Source: Nitrospirota bacterium (GTDB lineage Bacteria; Nitrospirota; Nitrospiria; Nitrospirales; Nitrospiraceae). From it: 64,000 nucleotides of DNA. The notes beneath the pieces were generated by a model that saw nothing but the letters and a program-made list of their open reading frames with translations, made no database searches and was not told where the DNA came from. The translations under genes and the position numbers were made by a program. Shown here one piece after another: positions 42,055 through 50,418 of the stretch. How positions within the stretch are numbered: the first letter of the stretch is position 1; the number at the start of each line of letters is the position of its first letter. The stretch lies in assembly GCA_026387665.1 (NCBI GenBank), contig JAPLLG010000002.1, positions 1-64,000 on the forward strand, in the 5' to 3' direction.

Positions 42055-43227
42055 CTACCCTTTGACTTCCTGTCCCTTGATTAAGACTGCGCCTTTCACG
42101 ACGATGCGCTGTCCCGACACCAGGCCTTCCAGGACCCGCACCTGATCCGGTGAAATCGTGCTCACTTTGACTTCCCGTTTGGCGTAACGATCGACGCCTT
42201 CGACGACATACACAAACTGTTTCCCGTCCACTTCCAGCACGGCTTCGCGGGGAATCATCAGCAACGGCGTGGACTCTCCGACCTGGATATGGAGCCGCGC
42301 AAACATTTCCGGCTTCAGCCGATGATCCTTATTGTTGACCCAGGCGCGGAGCTTGATAGTTCGGGACGTCGGATCCACCACGTCACCGATCGTGGCCACG
42401 GTCGCGGGGAAACTCACGTCCGGGTAGGCCTCCACGCTGACCTTGGCAAACTGCCCCTCTTTCACCAGGGCAAGATCCCGTTCATACACGTCCGCCACGA
42501 CCTGCAGCATATCGAGATCGGCCACCGTGAACACGACCAGACCGGAATCTCCCCCGATCGACTGGCCGGGCGTCACGTTCCGTTCAACGACGATCCCGGT
42601 CAAGGGGCTCTTCATTTCGAATCGCGACGTAATTTTCTGCCGTTCGAGCGGCTTCTCCAATTCCTGTGCGGGAACCCGCAACGACAACAACCGCTCTTTC
42701 GCGCGGCGGAATTCCGCGCGCGCCTTGATCAGCTCATTCTCCGCCTGTTTGAGATCCTTCAACGGCAGCGCTTTATTCTCATACAGATCCTTGGCCAACT
42801 CGCGGGCACGGGTCGCATATTGAAGGTCCGAGTCTTCCTTCACATATTCCGAGTAAGCTTGCGCAATCTCCTGACTGTCCAACACCAACAGCACACTCCC
42901 CGCCTGCACCCGCTCGCCCAAATGCGCCCGCACCTCAAGAACCCGTCCTTGAATGGGAGAGGAAATTCTGGAATAGCGATCCTCTCCGTAGGCCACCTTC
43001 CCGACCAGCGTCAGGTCATGAGCGCCCGATCCGACTTCAACCAAAGCCGTCTCCACCCGCGGATGTGATTCCGCAGCCGATCCTGCCACCTGAGATGGAG
43101 TCGTCACAATATTGGAAACGGCTGGCTCCTCTGCGCTCCCGCAAGCAGACACGACGAGCAGGCAGACGGCCGAGGTCACGGGAAATAGGAGCCGGTTCAC
43201 AGCCACTAGCCTAACCTGAAACTTCAT
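42055..43227 (-). CDS. RND periplasmic adaptor lipoprotein (CusB/CzcB-like)
   Basis: 390 residues. Lipoprotein signal with lipobox VSAC near residue 29, then membrane-fusion domains: a barrel-sandwich with GRVLEVRAHLGERVQAGSVL, a long coiled-coil hairpin (about 140-190), the second lipoyl half KSPLTGIVVERNVTPGQ, a beta-barrel, and a membrane-proximal domain with LKPEMFARLHIQVGE. It links the inner-membrane pump to the outer-membrane channel. ATGA overlap with the channel gene. Confidence 0.92.
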   Translation of the reverse strand: MKFQVRLVAVNRLLFPVTSAVCLLVVSACGSAEEPAVSNIVTTPSQVAGSAAESHPRVETALVEVGSGAHDLTLVGKVAYGEDRYSRISSPIQGRVLEVRAHLGERVQAGSVLLVLDSQEIAQAYSEYVKEDSDLQYATRARELAKDLYENKALPLKDLKQAENELIKARAEFRRAKERLLSLRVPAQELEKPLERQKITSRFEMKSPLTGIVVERNVTPGQSIGGDSGLVVFTVADLDMLQVVADVYERDLALVKEGQFAKVSVEAYPDVSFPATVATIGDVVDPTSRTIKLRAWVNNKDHRLKPEMFARLHIQVGESTPLLMIPREAVLEVDGKQFVYVVEGVDRYAKREVKVSTISPDQVRVLEGLVSGQRIVVKGAVLIKGQEVKG

Positions 43228-44537
43228 GAAGAAATCTCCTGCCCCACGGCGCTTTCTAGCTGGAAAAGGTTATGCTGATAATTGAACAGGGCTTCGATAT
43301 AGTTTTGCTGAATCAACCGCGACGTACGCGCGGCATCGAGCAAATCCAGAATCGTCGCGCCGCCCCGCTCATAAGCCCGTTCGACGATCGTCACGGTCGA
43401 GCGGGCATCTTCCAATACACCGCCCACATAGGCTTCGACCAATCGCCGGCTCTGCAGCAAATTGCGGTAAGCGACTTCCACTTCGTTCTCCACGAGATTG
43501 ACGGTCTTATTCAAGTCGGCCTCGGCCGTCTGCACCGCGACCTCCGCCTGATGAATCCCGCCCTGATTCCGATTAAACACGGGCAACGGCAACCCTAAGT
43601 TGAGCGACCACTGCTGGGGATTATCCGGCCCCTGCGCTCCCTGCACGGCATACCCGGCCCCGATCGTCACATCGGGAACCCGGTAGGCCTTCGCCAGCTT
43701 CAGGTCGGACTCGCGCTGCGAATAGGTAAACCGCCTGGCCTTGATATCGGGGCGAAGATCGAGTGCGGCCGTACGCAGCTTGCTGATATCAGGATCGATG
43801 CGCCGGAAATCTAAGTCCGTCGTCAACTCCAGCGTGATTTTCGGCGACAGCCGCAAGAGCTGTCGAAGATCTCCGCGGGACGTTTCCCCTTCCTGCAACG
43901 ATTGAATCACCTGCGATTGAAAATCGACCATCTGCAATCTGATGCGAATGAGGTCGACCTCCGCAATATACCCCTTCTTAAACCGAATCGTATTGATATC
44001 GAGGATGCGGGAAAAGCGGTCGCGATTCTCTTCGGCCAACACCAGCCTGCGCTGAGCCAACTGGATCCGGTAATAGGTGTCCTTGACGGTGAACCCCAAT
44101 TGGCGCACGGCATCTTCAAACGATGCTTCTGCCGACTGGCTGCCATAGCCCGCGCTTTCAATCCGGTAACCGCGCTTTCCGGCTAGTTCGAACAATTGCT
44201 GAACTTGGCTGATCAACGCCCCGCTGTTCGACGATGTCCGCCCTTGCGTGAACGAGCTGAGCGTTCCGATCGTCGCCACAGGATTGGGGAAGAGCGCGGC
44301 GGTAATCTGTTGGCCCTTGCTATATTCAATGCCGTACTTGGCAATGAGCACATCGAGATTCTGGCTGATGAAGAGCGCCAGCGCGTCGTTCACGCTGAGA
44401 CGCAGCGCCTTCGAAGGCACCGTGGCTTGTTCAGGAACCGGAGCTGGCGAGGCCGCGTGGGCTGGATCAACGGAAAAATTCAAAACAGTGAGCACGATGA
44501 TATAGCAAAGAAGACGTACTAGTCGATCCACAACCAC
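43224..44537 (-). CDS. TolC-family outer-membrane efflux protein (CusC/CzcC-like)
   Basis: 437 residues, with an export signal ending at AHA, two TolC repeats with the usual LSVNDALALFISQNLDV opening, and YERGGATILDLLDAARTS near the C-terminus, which is typical of CzcC. First gene of a four-gene efflux operon with the adaptor, pump and HEAT genes. A 9-base G run lies 2 nt before the GTG start. Confidence 0.92.
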   Translation of the reverse strand: MVVDRLVRLLCYIIVLTVLNFSVDPAHAASPAPVPEQATVPSKALRLSVNDALALFISQNLDVLIAKYGIEYSKGQQITAALFPNPVATIGTLSSFTQGRTSSNSGALISQVQQLFELAGKRGYRIESAGYGSQSAEASFEDAVRQLGFTVKDTYYRIQLAQRRLVLAEENRDRFSRILDINTIRFKKGYIAEVDLIRIRLQMVDFQSQVIQSLQEGETSRGDLRQLLRLSPKITLELTTDLDFRRIDPDISKLRTAALDLRPDIKARRFTYSQRESDLKLAKAYRVPDVTIGAGYAVQGAQGPDNPQQWSLNLGLPLPVFNRNQGGIHQAEVAVQTAEADLNKTVNLVENEVEVAYRNLLQSRRLVEAYVGGVLEDARSTVTIVERAYERGGATILDLLDAARTSRLIQQNYIEALFNYQHNLFQLESAVGQEISS

Positions 44538-44539
44538 AG

Positions 44540-44548
44540 CCCCCCCCC
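44540..44548 (-). promoter_or_regulatory. poly-G tract at the ribosome site of the efflux operon
   Basis: Nine consecutive G on the minus strand directly precede CT and GTG 44537. It takes the place of a normal ribosome site. Changes in length would alter spacing or initiation strength for the first gene. Confidence 0.6.
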
Positions 44549-44684
44549 GTCGAAACTACAACGCCGTTATCTCAACTGCTTGCGCATTATACAGTGAATG
44601 AAATACGAAGCAAAGAATCTCTTGCGAAATAAGCACTTAGCTCCATCCGTGCCTAGCGCTCTGGCCCAACGAGAGGACAATGAA

Positions 44685-44809
44685 CAGGCTGTTCAAAAAG
44701 TCTGTCCAGCAAGGCCGCAGCCGATGAAAGCACCGGAGGCGTAGCCTCTGGCTACGTTGAGGATGCTTTCGGGGCGAGAACGAAGCTGACGGACTTTCCC
44801 AATAGCCTG
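44685..44809. mobile_element. MITE-like element (copy 3, complete 125 bp)
   Basis: Inverted ends CAGGCTGTTCAAAAAGTC (left) and GACTTTCCCAATAGCCTG (right) enclose an inner palindrome: GAAAGCACCGGAGGCGTAGCC pairs partly with GGCTACGTTGAGGATGCTTTC. It has no coding capacity. The right end abuts the stop codon of potD. Similar copies lie at 34813, 56706 and 12912. Confidence 0.85.
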
Positions 44810-45865
44810 CTAGCGCATCTTCAGCTCTGTCCACGCCCTGTCATAAAGCCGCAGCGCCTCGCCCACGTCAGTCATCCATTCCAGCCGGGGCAGCAACTCG
44901 ACGGGAGGATAGATGGCAGGATTGTCCAGGATATGCACCGGCACGAAGAGCCTGGCCTCTTTGTTGGCTGAGGCAAAGAGCAACCGCTCTGCTGTGCGCG
45001 CCGCCACCTGCGGCTCCAATAAATAATTGATGAACTGCATCGCCAGCTCTTTCCTGGGAGAGGACTTGAGCACGACCAGACAATCCGCCCACAGCGTGCC
45101 GCCTTCTTTCGGCACGACATAGCGAATCGACGGACGATCCTTCATCGCCCGCGCCACCGGCCCTCCCCACCCATGGGCCAAGACCACATCGCCCGACGCC
45201 AGAAGCTGGTCGTAATGGTCGCTGGCATAGGCCTTCACCAACGGCTTTTGCGCCAGCAGTCGCGTCTTCGCTTCCTCGATCAAGGCCGGGTCCTTCGTAT
45301 TCATCGACGCCCCCATCGACCGGAGGACCGCCCCAAAGACTTCGCGCTGATCGTTCAACATGCTGATCTTTCCTGCGTAACGGGAATCCCACAGGACGGC
45401 CCAACTGTCCGGAGGCGTCGAGATAACGGCCGAGTCATAGCCGATTCCGACCGTGCCCCAGAGATAGGGAGTCGCGTAGCGCTGCGTCGGATCGAACGGC
45501 AGGTGCTGAAGATGGTCTTCCAGCGTAGCGGCATTGGGCAACCGCGCGGGATCCAGTTCTGCCACCAGCCCCTGCTGAATCATGATCGCCGCCATGAAGT
45601 CAGACGGCACCGTGACATCGTAACCTGTCGCTCCGCCCTGAAGCTTGGCCAACAGTTCTTCATTGCTGCTGAACGTATCTACGACAACCCGCACTCCATG
45701 ACGTCGCTCGAACTCCGCCAGCAACTCAGGCCCGACGTAATCGGACCAGGTGAAGTAATGGAGCGTCTTCTGGTCCTCGTCCCCGGACATGCGCTGACAG
45801 GCCAGATTCCCGCAGAGCAGCAACAGAACCAGACCAAGAGAGAGGATCATCTCTTTCACGCGCAT
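44810..45865 (-). CDS. potD: polyamine ABC transporter substrate-binding lipoprotein
   Basis: 351 residues with a lipoprotein signal (lipobox NLAC near residue 23) and the PotD/PotF fold: HYFTWSDYVGPELLAEFERRHG, GATGYDVTVPSDFM, TPYLWGTVGIGYD and ASDHYDQLLASGDVVLAHGW. Binds spermidine or putrescine in the periplasm and delivers to PotBC. Last gene of potABCD, with GGAG 4 nt before ATG. The stop codon overlaps the edge of the MITE-like element. Confidence 0.93.
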   Translation of the reverse strand: MRVKEMILSLGLVLLLLCGNLACQRMSGDEDQKTLHYFTWSDYVGPELLAEFERRHGVRVVVDTFSSNEELLAKLQGGATGYDVTVPSDFMAAIMIQQGLVAELDPARLPNAATLEDHLQHLPFDPTQRYATPYLWGTVGIGYDSAVISTPPDSWAVLWDSRYAGKISMLNDQREVFGAVLRSMGASMNTKDPALIEEAKTRLLAQKPLVKAYASDHYDQLLASGDVVLAHGWGGPVARAMKDRPSIRYVVPKEGGTLWADCLVVLKSSPRKELAMQFINYLLEPQVAARTAERLLFASANKEARLFVPVHILDNPAIYPPVELLPRLEWMTDVGEALRLYDRAWTELKMR

Positions 45866-45872
45866 GGATCTC

Positions 45873-46640
45873 CTACCGTCGTTGGAGCAGAAGCGAAAAC
45901 CCGATCAATCCCATGGATACGACCACGAACAATGCCGACAGGGCGTTGATCTCGGGAGACAGTCCGGACTTGATCATGGAATAGACTTTCAGCGGCAGGG
46001 TCGTCGCGCCGGGGCCTGCGGTAAAGAAGGTGACGATGAAGTCGTCGAGCGAGATGGTGAAGGCCATGAGCCCTGCGCCAAGGATGGCAGGCCTGAGCAA
46101 TGGAAGGGTCACATATCGCAACGCATCCCAATAGGAGGCCCCCAAATCCGCCGCCACCTCTAGCAGCCGTGGATCCAACTTTCTGAGGCGCGCCCGCACG
46201 ATGACCATCACGACTGGCACGTTGAACGAGGCATGGCCGAGTATCACCGTCGTCAGGCTCAGCGGCACGTTCACCAGCAGGAAGAACAATAACAGCGACA
46301 CCCCCATCATCACTTCCGGAATCACCAGCGGCAGCAGCAAGGCCTGTTCGATCTGGCGCTGCCGCCTTCCCGGCAGACCCTCCAGCCCCACGGCCAGGCT
46401 GACACCCAGCAGCAACGCGAGCACCGTCGAAACCGTCGCCACCCACAGACTGTTCACTGCGGCAGCCTGCAAGGCCTGATCCGCCCAGAGGGCCCGGTAC
46501 CATTGCAAGGACCAACCTTGCCAGGTCGCAGACAGACGAGAGGCATTGAACGAAAAGAGAATCAGCGCGGCGATCGGTCCATAGAGAAAAAACAGATTCG
46601 CCACACTCGCACGCCACAGCCAGCCGCCGGACTGTTTCAT
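45873..46640 (-). CDS. potC: polyamine ABC transporter permease
   Basis: 255 residues, six helices, with the ABC permease EAA loop EVAADLGASYWDALRYVTLP near residue 165 and AFTISLDDFIVTFFTAGPG, typical of PotC. ATGA overlap with potB. Forms the inner-membrane channel with PotB. Confidence 0.94.
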   Translation of the reverse strand: MKQSGGWLWRASVANLFFLYGPIAALILFSFNASRLSATWQGWSLQWYRALWADQALQAAAVNSLWVATVSTVLALLLGVSLAVGLEGLPGRRQRQIEQALLLPLVIPEVMMGVSLLLFFLLVNVPLSLTTVILGHASFNVPVVMVIVRARLRKLDPRLLEVAADLGASYWDALRYVTLPLLRPAILGAGLMAFTISLDDFIVTFFTAGPGATTLPLKVYSMIKSGLSPEINALSALFVVVSMGLIGFSLLLQRR

Positions 46641-47506
46641 GATTCAGACTCCGGTTGCACCACCGATTTTGCTGCGCGAAGGGACCAGCTCATCATCCCC
46701 ACCACGAACAACATCAGCAGGCAGGAAATAGCCGCGCCCAGCGGCCAATCGCGCGCGACGAGAAACTCATGCTGAATGAGGTTCCCGATCATCATGCTCC
46801 GGGCGCCCCCGAGCAGGTCCGGCGTGAGAAAGGCTCCAAGCGAGGGAATAAAGACGAGGAGACAGCCGGCCACGACCCCCGGCTTGGCGAGCGGCAGAAT
46901 GATCCGCCCAAAGACCGTCCACCTCGTCGCGTAGAGATCCCAGGCCGCCTCGACCAACGTCCGATCCACCCGCTCGAGCGCCACATAGAGCGGCAACACC
47001 ATAAAGGGCAGATACCCATAGACCAGTCCGATCACGACAGCAGTATTGGAGTAGAGCAATTCGATCGGCGTGGTGATCACTCCCAGCTTCAACAACAACG
47101 TATTGAGCAGACCCTCCGTGCGCAGGATAAACATCCAGGCATAGGTACGGACGAGGAAGTTAGTCCAGAAGGGAATCATCACCAGCAGCAACCAGATCCC
47201 CTGCCGGCTTGGCGCCGCCCGAGCAATATGGTAGGCCAAGGGAAAACCCATGATCAGACAGAGCAGAGTCGTCACCGAAGCCAGGAGGATCGACTGGCCA
47301 AGGATACGGGCATAGAGAGGGTGGAGCAGATCGAGGTAGTTCGTCAGGCTGAACGACCAAACAATTCCGCCGTAGGTGCCACGGCCAGCAAAGCTGATTA
47401 CGAACATGAGACAGAGCGGCACAACAAACAAGAGCCCCATCCAGACCAGGCCTGGTCCAAGGAGCCACCAGGACGGGGCCTGCCCGACTGGAACAGACAT
47501 CTTCAT
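46637..47506 (-). CDS. potB: polyamine ABC transporter permease
   Basis: 289 residues, six helices, with the EAA-type loop VEAAWDLYATRWTVFGRIIL and PLAKPGVVAGCLLVFIPSLG, the PotB pattern. ATGA overlap with potA. Partner of PotC. Confidence 0.94.
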   Translation of the reverse strand: MKMSVPVGQAPSWWLLGPGLVWMGLLFVVPLCLMFVISFAGRGTYGGIVWSFSLTNYLDLLHPLYARILGQSILLASVTTLLCLIMGFPLAYHIARAAPSRQGIWLLLVMIPFWTNFLVRTYAWMFILRTEGLLNTLLLKLGVITTPIELLYSNTAVVIGLVYGYLPFMVLPLYVALERVDRTLVEAAWDLYATRWTVFGRIILPLAKPGVVAGCLLVFIPSLGAFLTPDLLGGARSMMIGNLIQHEFLVARDWPLGAAISCLLMLFVVGMMSWSLRAAKSVVQPESES

Positions 47507-48606
47507 TCGCTCAACACCACAGCATCGGCAATCAGCCAGCGCACATGGACAACATCGCCGCGCTGGAGTCCGTTTCGACCGGACTCATCGTTCGGCACGC
47601 GCACGCTCCAGACCAGACGCTCGCCAAGCCGCACCAGATACCGGCGATCGCTTCCACTGTAGAGGACCTTCTCGACTGAGCCAGCCAGGCTCTGCTCGCC
47701 ATTCAGGCCCTGGGCCTCAGTCGAAAGACGAAGCCGCTCCGGTCTCAAGAGAAGCGTCACGGCAGTCCCCTCGTGGAGCGCCGTATGACCTGGCAGGGCA
47801 ATCTGAGCCTCTCCCGGAAGCTCTGACGGCTGTAGCACCGCCCGGCCTCCGTCGATGCGTCGAACGATGCCGCGCAATTCATTCGAGACTCCGATAAACC
47901 GGGCCACAAAAGCCGAGTTCGGCGACTCATACAAATCTTGCGGGCGTCCAATCTGCAGTACCCGCCCCTGATGCATGACCGCCACACGGTCCGACATGGT
48001 CAAGGCTTCTTCCTGATGATGGGTGACGCAGACGAAGGTGCAGCCGGCTCGCTCTTGGATGGATTTCAATTCGACCTGCATCTCCTGCCGGAGTTGTTGA
48101 TCCAAGGCCGACAACGGTTCGTCCAACAAGAGCACCGCCGGCCGATTCACCAAAGCGCGGGCCAGCGCCACGCGTTGTTGCTCCCCACCGGACAACTGGG
48201 CCGGCAGACGCTCCTCTTTCGACGTGAGCTTCACCATGTCCAACGATGCACGGACGCGGGACGCAATCTCGCCTCGCGGTACTCCTTGCATCCTGGGACC
48301 GAACGAGACGTTCTCCGCGACCGTCAAATGGGGGAAAAGGGCATAGGATTGGAATACGAGGTTGACTGGGCGACGGTTCGGCGGAACCGCCTCCATTGAG
48401 CGGCCCTCGATGCGAATGGTCCCCTCGTCCGGCGTTTCAAATCCGGCGATCATGCGCAAGACGGAACTCTTCCCTGCCCCGCTGGGACCGAGGAGCGAAA
48501 AGAATTCCCCTCGCTGCACGGTCAGCGACACATGGTCGACGGCCAGCGTGGCCCCATGCCGCTTCACCAGCGAAGTAATGTCGATGCTAGTTGGTTGTTC
48601 GGCCAT
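47503..48606 (-). CDS. potA: polyamine ABC transporter ATP-binding protein
   Basis: 367 residues from ATG 48606. Walker A LGPSGAGKSSVLRM, Q loop VFQSYALFPHLTV, signature LSGGEQQRVALARAL, Walker B VLLLDEPLSALD, His switch THHQEEAL, and a C-terminal TOBE domain. First gene of the potABCD operon (reading right to left), all four in overlapping or near-overlapping frames. Confidence 0.95.
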   Translation of the reverse strand: MAEQPTSIDITSLVKRHGATLAVDHVSLTVQRGEFFSLLGPSGAGKSSVLRMIAGFETPDEGTIRIEGRSMEAVPPNRRPVNLVFQSYALFPHLTVAENVSFGPRMQGVPRGEIASRVRASLDMVKLTSKEERLPAQLSGGEQQRVALARALVNRPAVLLLDEPLSALDQQLRQEMQVELKSIQERAGCTFVCVTHHQEEALTMSDRVAVMHQGRVLQIGRPQDLYESPNSAFVARFIGVSNELRGIVRRIDGGRAVLQPSELPGEAQIALPGHTALHEGTAVTLLLRPERLRLSTEAQGLNGEQSLAGSVEKVLYSGSDRRYLVRLGERLVWSVRVPNDESGRNGLQRGDVVHVRWLIADAVVLSE

Positions 48607-48768
48607 CCTGATCCATGGGCCTAGCGCCGGATCGACCGGCCCTGGTCCCAAAAACACTGCGACAGGGGATCGTTACAGACCCGGCACGGCGGGAATAATA
48701 CAGGAGGGCTGATTCGTGATCCATGAGGACGGGCTCACCGACCACTGGCGTAAACGTCGAGGCCCGTC

Positions 48769-49050
48769 TTAGACATTGGAGTCGCGAAGATGCTTACGAA
48801 CCCGGACTTGCTCCTGGTGCTTACGCAACAACTGGCGCCGAATGACGTCACGATCCTCCGCCACGATGCGCACCAGACGATCGACATCCTCCGCATGCTC
48901 GCGGACCAACTCAGACAGCTTCGCCATTTGATTTTCAAGATGCTCTAACCGCCACAGTGCATCCTTCCCGAGTTCCCCCGCCGGCTTCTGGACCGGCTTC
49001 TGATCCAGTTTCTGCTTCACGAGCGACGTCACCAGTACATCCCGCTTCAT
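48769..49050 (-). CDS. small coiled-coil hypothetical protein
   Basis: 93 residues from ATG 49050 (AAAGGAG 5 nt upstream). A basic N-terminus (MKRDVLVTSLVKQKLDQKPV) leads to a long predicted coiled coil, LWRLEHLENQMAKLSELVRE through DRDVIRRQLLRKHQEQVRV. No known family. Transcribed away from glgC. Confidence 0.6.
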   Translation of the reverse strand: MKRDVLVTSLVKQKLDQKPVQKPAGELGKDALWRLEHLENQMAKLSELVREHAEDVDRLVRIVAEDRDVIRRQLLRKHQEQVRVRKHLRDSNV

Positions 49051-49179
49051 GCTCACTCCTTTGCTCGACGACTCACAAATATTTCAACGTTGTCTGCCGT
49101 AGTATCGACTCAGATTCCTGCGATGTCAACGAATCTGCTTTCTTTCTATTTCCTCAATGTCCTGCTACAATTCTTCAAC

Positions 49180-50418
49180 ATGCCAAACATTTTCACCATG
49201 GTGTTGGCCGGCGGGAAGGGCGAACGTCTCCAGCCCCTCACTGAGCATCGAGCCAAGCCGGCTGTTCCCTTCGGCGGGAAATACCGCATTATCGATTTTA
49301 CCCTCAGCAATTGTCTCAACTCCGGAATTCGAAAAGTCGCCGTTCTCATCCAGTACAAGTCACACTCGCTCGACCGTCACATCCGCACAGGCTGGAACAT
49401 CCTCAACGCCGAGCTTGGTGAATACGTCGCCTCAATTCCACCCCAGCAGCGGATCAGCGAAGAGTGGTATCAAGGCACCGCCGACGCCGTCCATCAAAAC
49501 CTGTTCCTCCTCGACAACGAACAACCCGACTATGTGCTCATCCTCGCCGGCGACCATATCTACAAGATGAACTATATGGAGATGTTCCATTGGCTCATCG
49601 CCAAAGGCGCCGATGCCGTGGTCGGCGCAATCGACATCCCAATCGACGAAGCACATCGGTTCGGCGTGATGAGCGTGGACGAGGATTTCCGGATTACGAA
49701 CTTTGAAGAAAAGCCGGCACACCCACAGTCGATCCCCAACGATCCGACCCATGCCTTTGCCTCGATGGGCATCTACCTGTTTCGCACCAAGGTCCTTCGC
49801 GAATACTTGATCGCCGACGCCCAGGAAGGCGGGAGTCACGACTTCGGGAAAAATATCATTCCCAAGATGATTCGCGATCGGCGCGTTTACGCCTTCAAGT
49901 TTGTCGACGCCAACAACAAAGACGTAAAATATTGGCGAGACATCGGCACCTTGGACGCCTACTGGGAGGCGAACATGGACCTCGTCGCCGTGGAGCCTCA
50001 ATTCAATCTCTACGACCAACATTGGCCGATCCGGACCTATCAGGGGCAATACCCCCCGGCCAAATTCGTCTTCGCGCAGGACTATCAGGGCGGCAGGATG
50101 GGCGTGGCCCTGGACTCCATCATCTGCGGCGGGTGCATCATCTCCGGTGGCCGTGTGCAAAACTCTGTGCTCTCACCGAACGTCCGTGTCCAGGACCATG
50201 CGGACGTACGGGATTCCATCGTCATGGAAAACGTCATCATCGGCGAACAGAGCCGGATCAAACGGGCCATCATCGATAAAGACGTCATCATACCGCCCAA
50301 GTCAGAAATCGGATACGACCGGGCAGCCGATGCCCAACGATTTACCGTCACAGAATCCGGCTTGGTCGTGATTTCAAAGGGAATGAAACTGCATGCCTCC
50401 CTCGATTCATCCGGTTGA
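49180..50418 (+). CDS. glgC: glucose-1-phosphate adenylyltransferase
   Basis: 412 residues from ATG 49180 (MPNIFTMVLAGGKGERLQPL), the usual GlgC start; no ribosome site precedes it and the frame is open upstream. Motifs: GGKGERLQPLTEHRAKPAVPFGGK, WYQGTADAVHQNL, LAGDHIYKMNY, VEEKP-like FEEKPAHPQSIP, and a left-handed beta-helix C-terminal domain (CIISGGRVQNSVLSPNVRV). Makes ADP-glucose for glycogen. Overlaps the following helicase gene by 26 nt. Confidence 0.93.
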   Translation: MPNIFTMVLAGGKGERLQPLTEHRAKPAVPFGGKYRIIDFTLSNCLNSGIRKVAVLIQYKSHSLDRHIRTGWNILNAELGEYVASIPPQQRISEEWYQGTADAVHQNLFLLDNEQPDYVLILAGDHIYKMNYMEMFHWLIAKGADAVVGAIDIPIDEAHRFGVMSVDEDFRITNFEEKPAHPQSIPNDPTHAFASMGIYLFRTKVLREYLIADAQEGGSHDFGKNIIPKMIRDRRVYAFKFVDANNKDVKYWRDIGTLDAYWEANMDLVAVEPQFNLYDQHWPIRTYQGQYPPAKFVFAQDYQGGRMGVALDSIICGGCIISGGRVQNSVLSPNVRVQDHADVRDSIVMENVIIGEQSRIKRAIIDKDVIIPPKSEIGYDRAADAQRFTVTESGLVVISKGMKLHASLDSSG

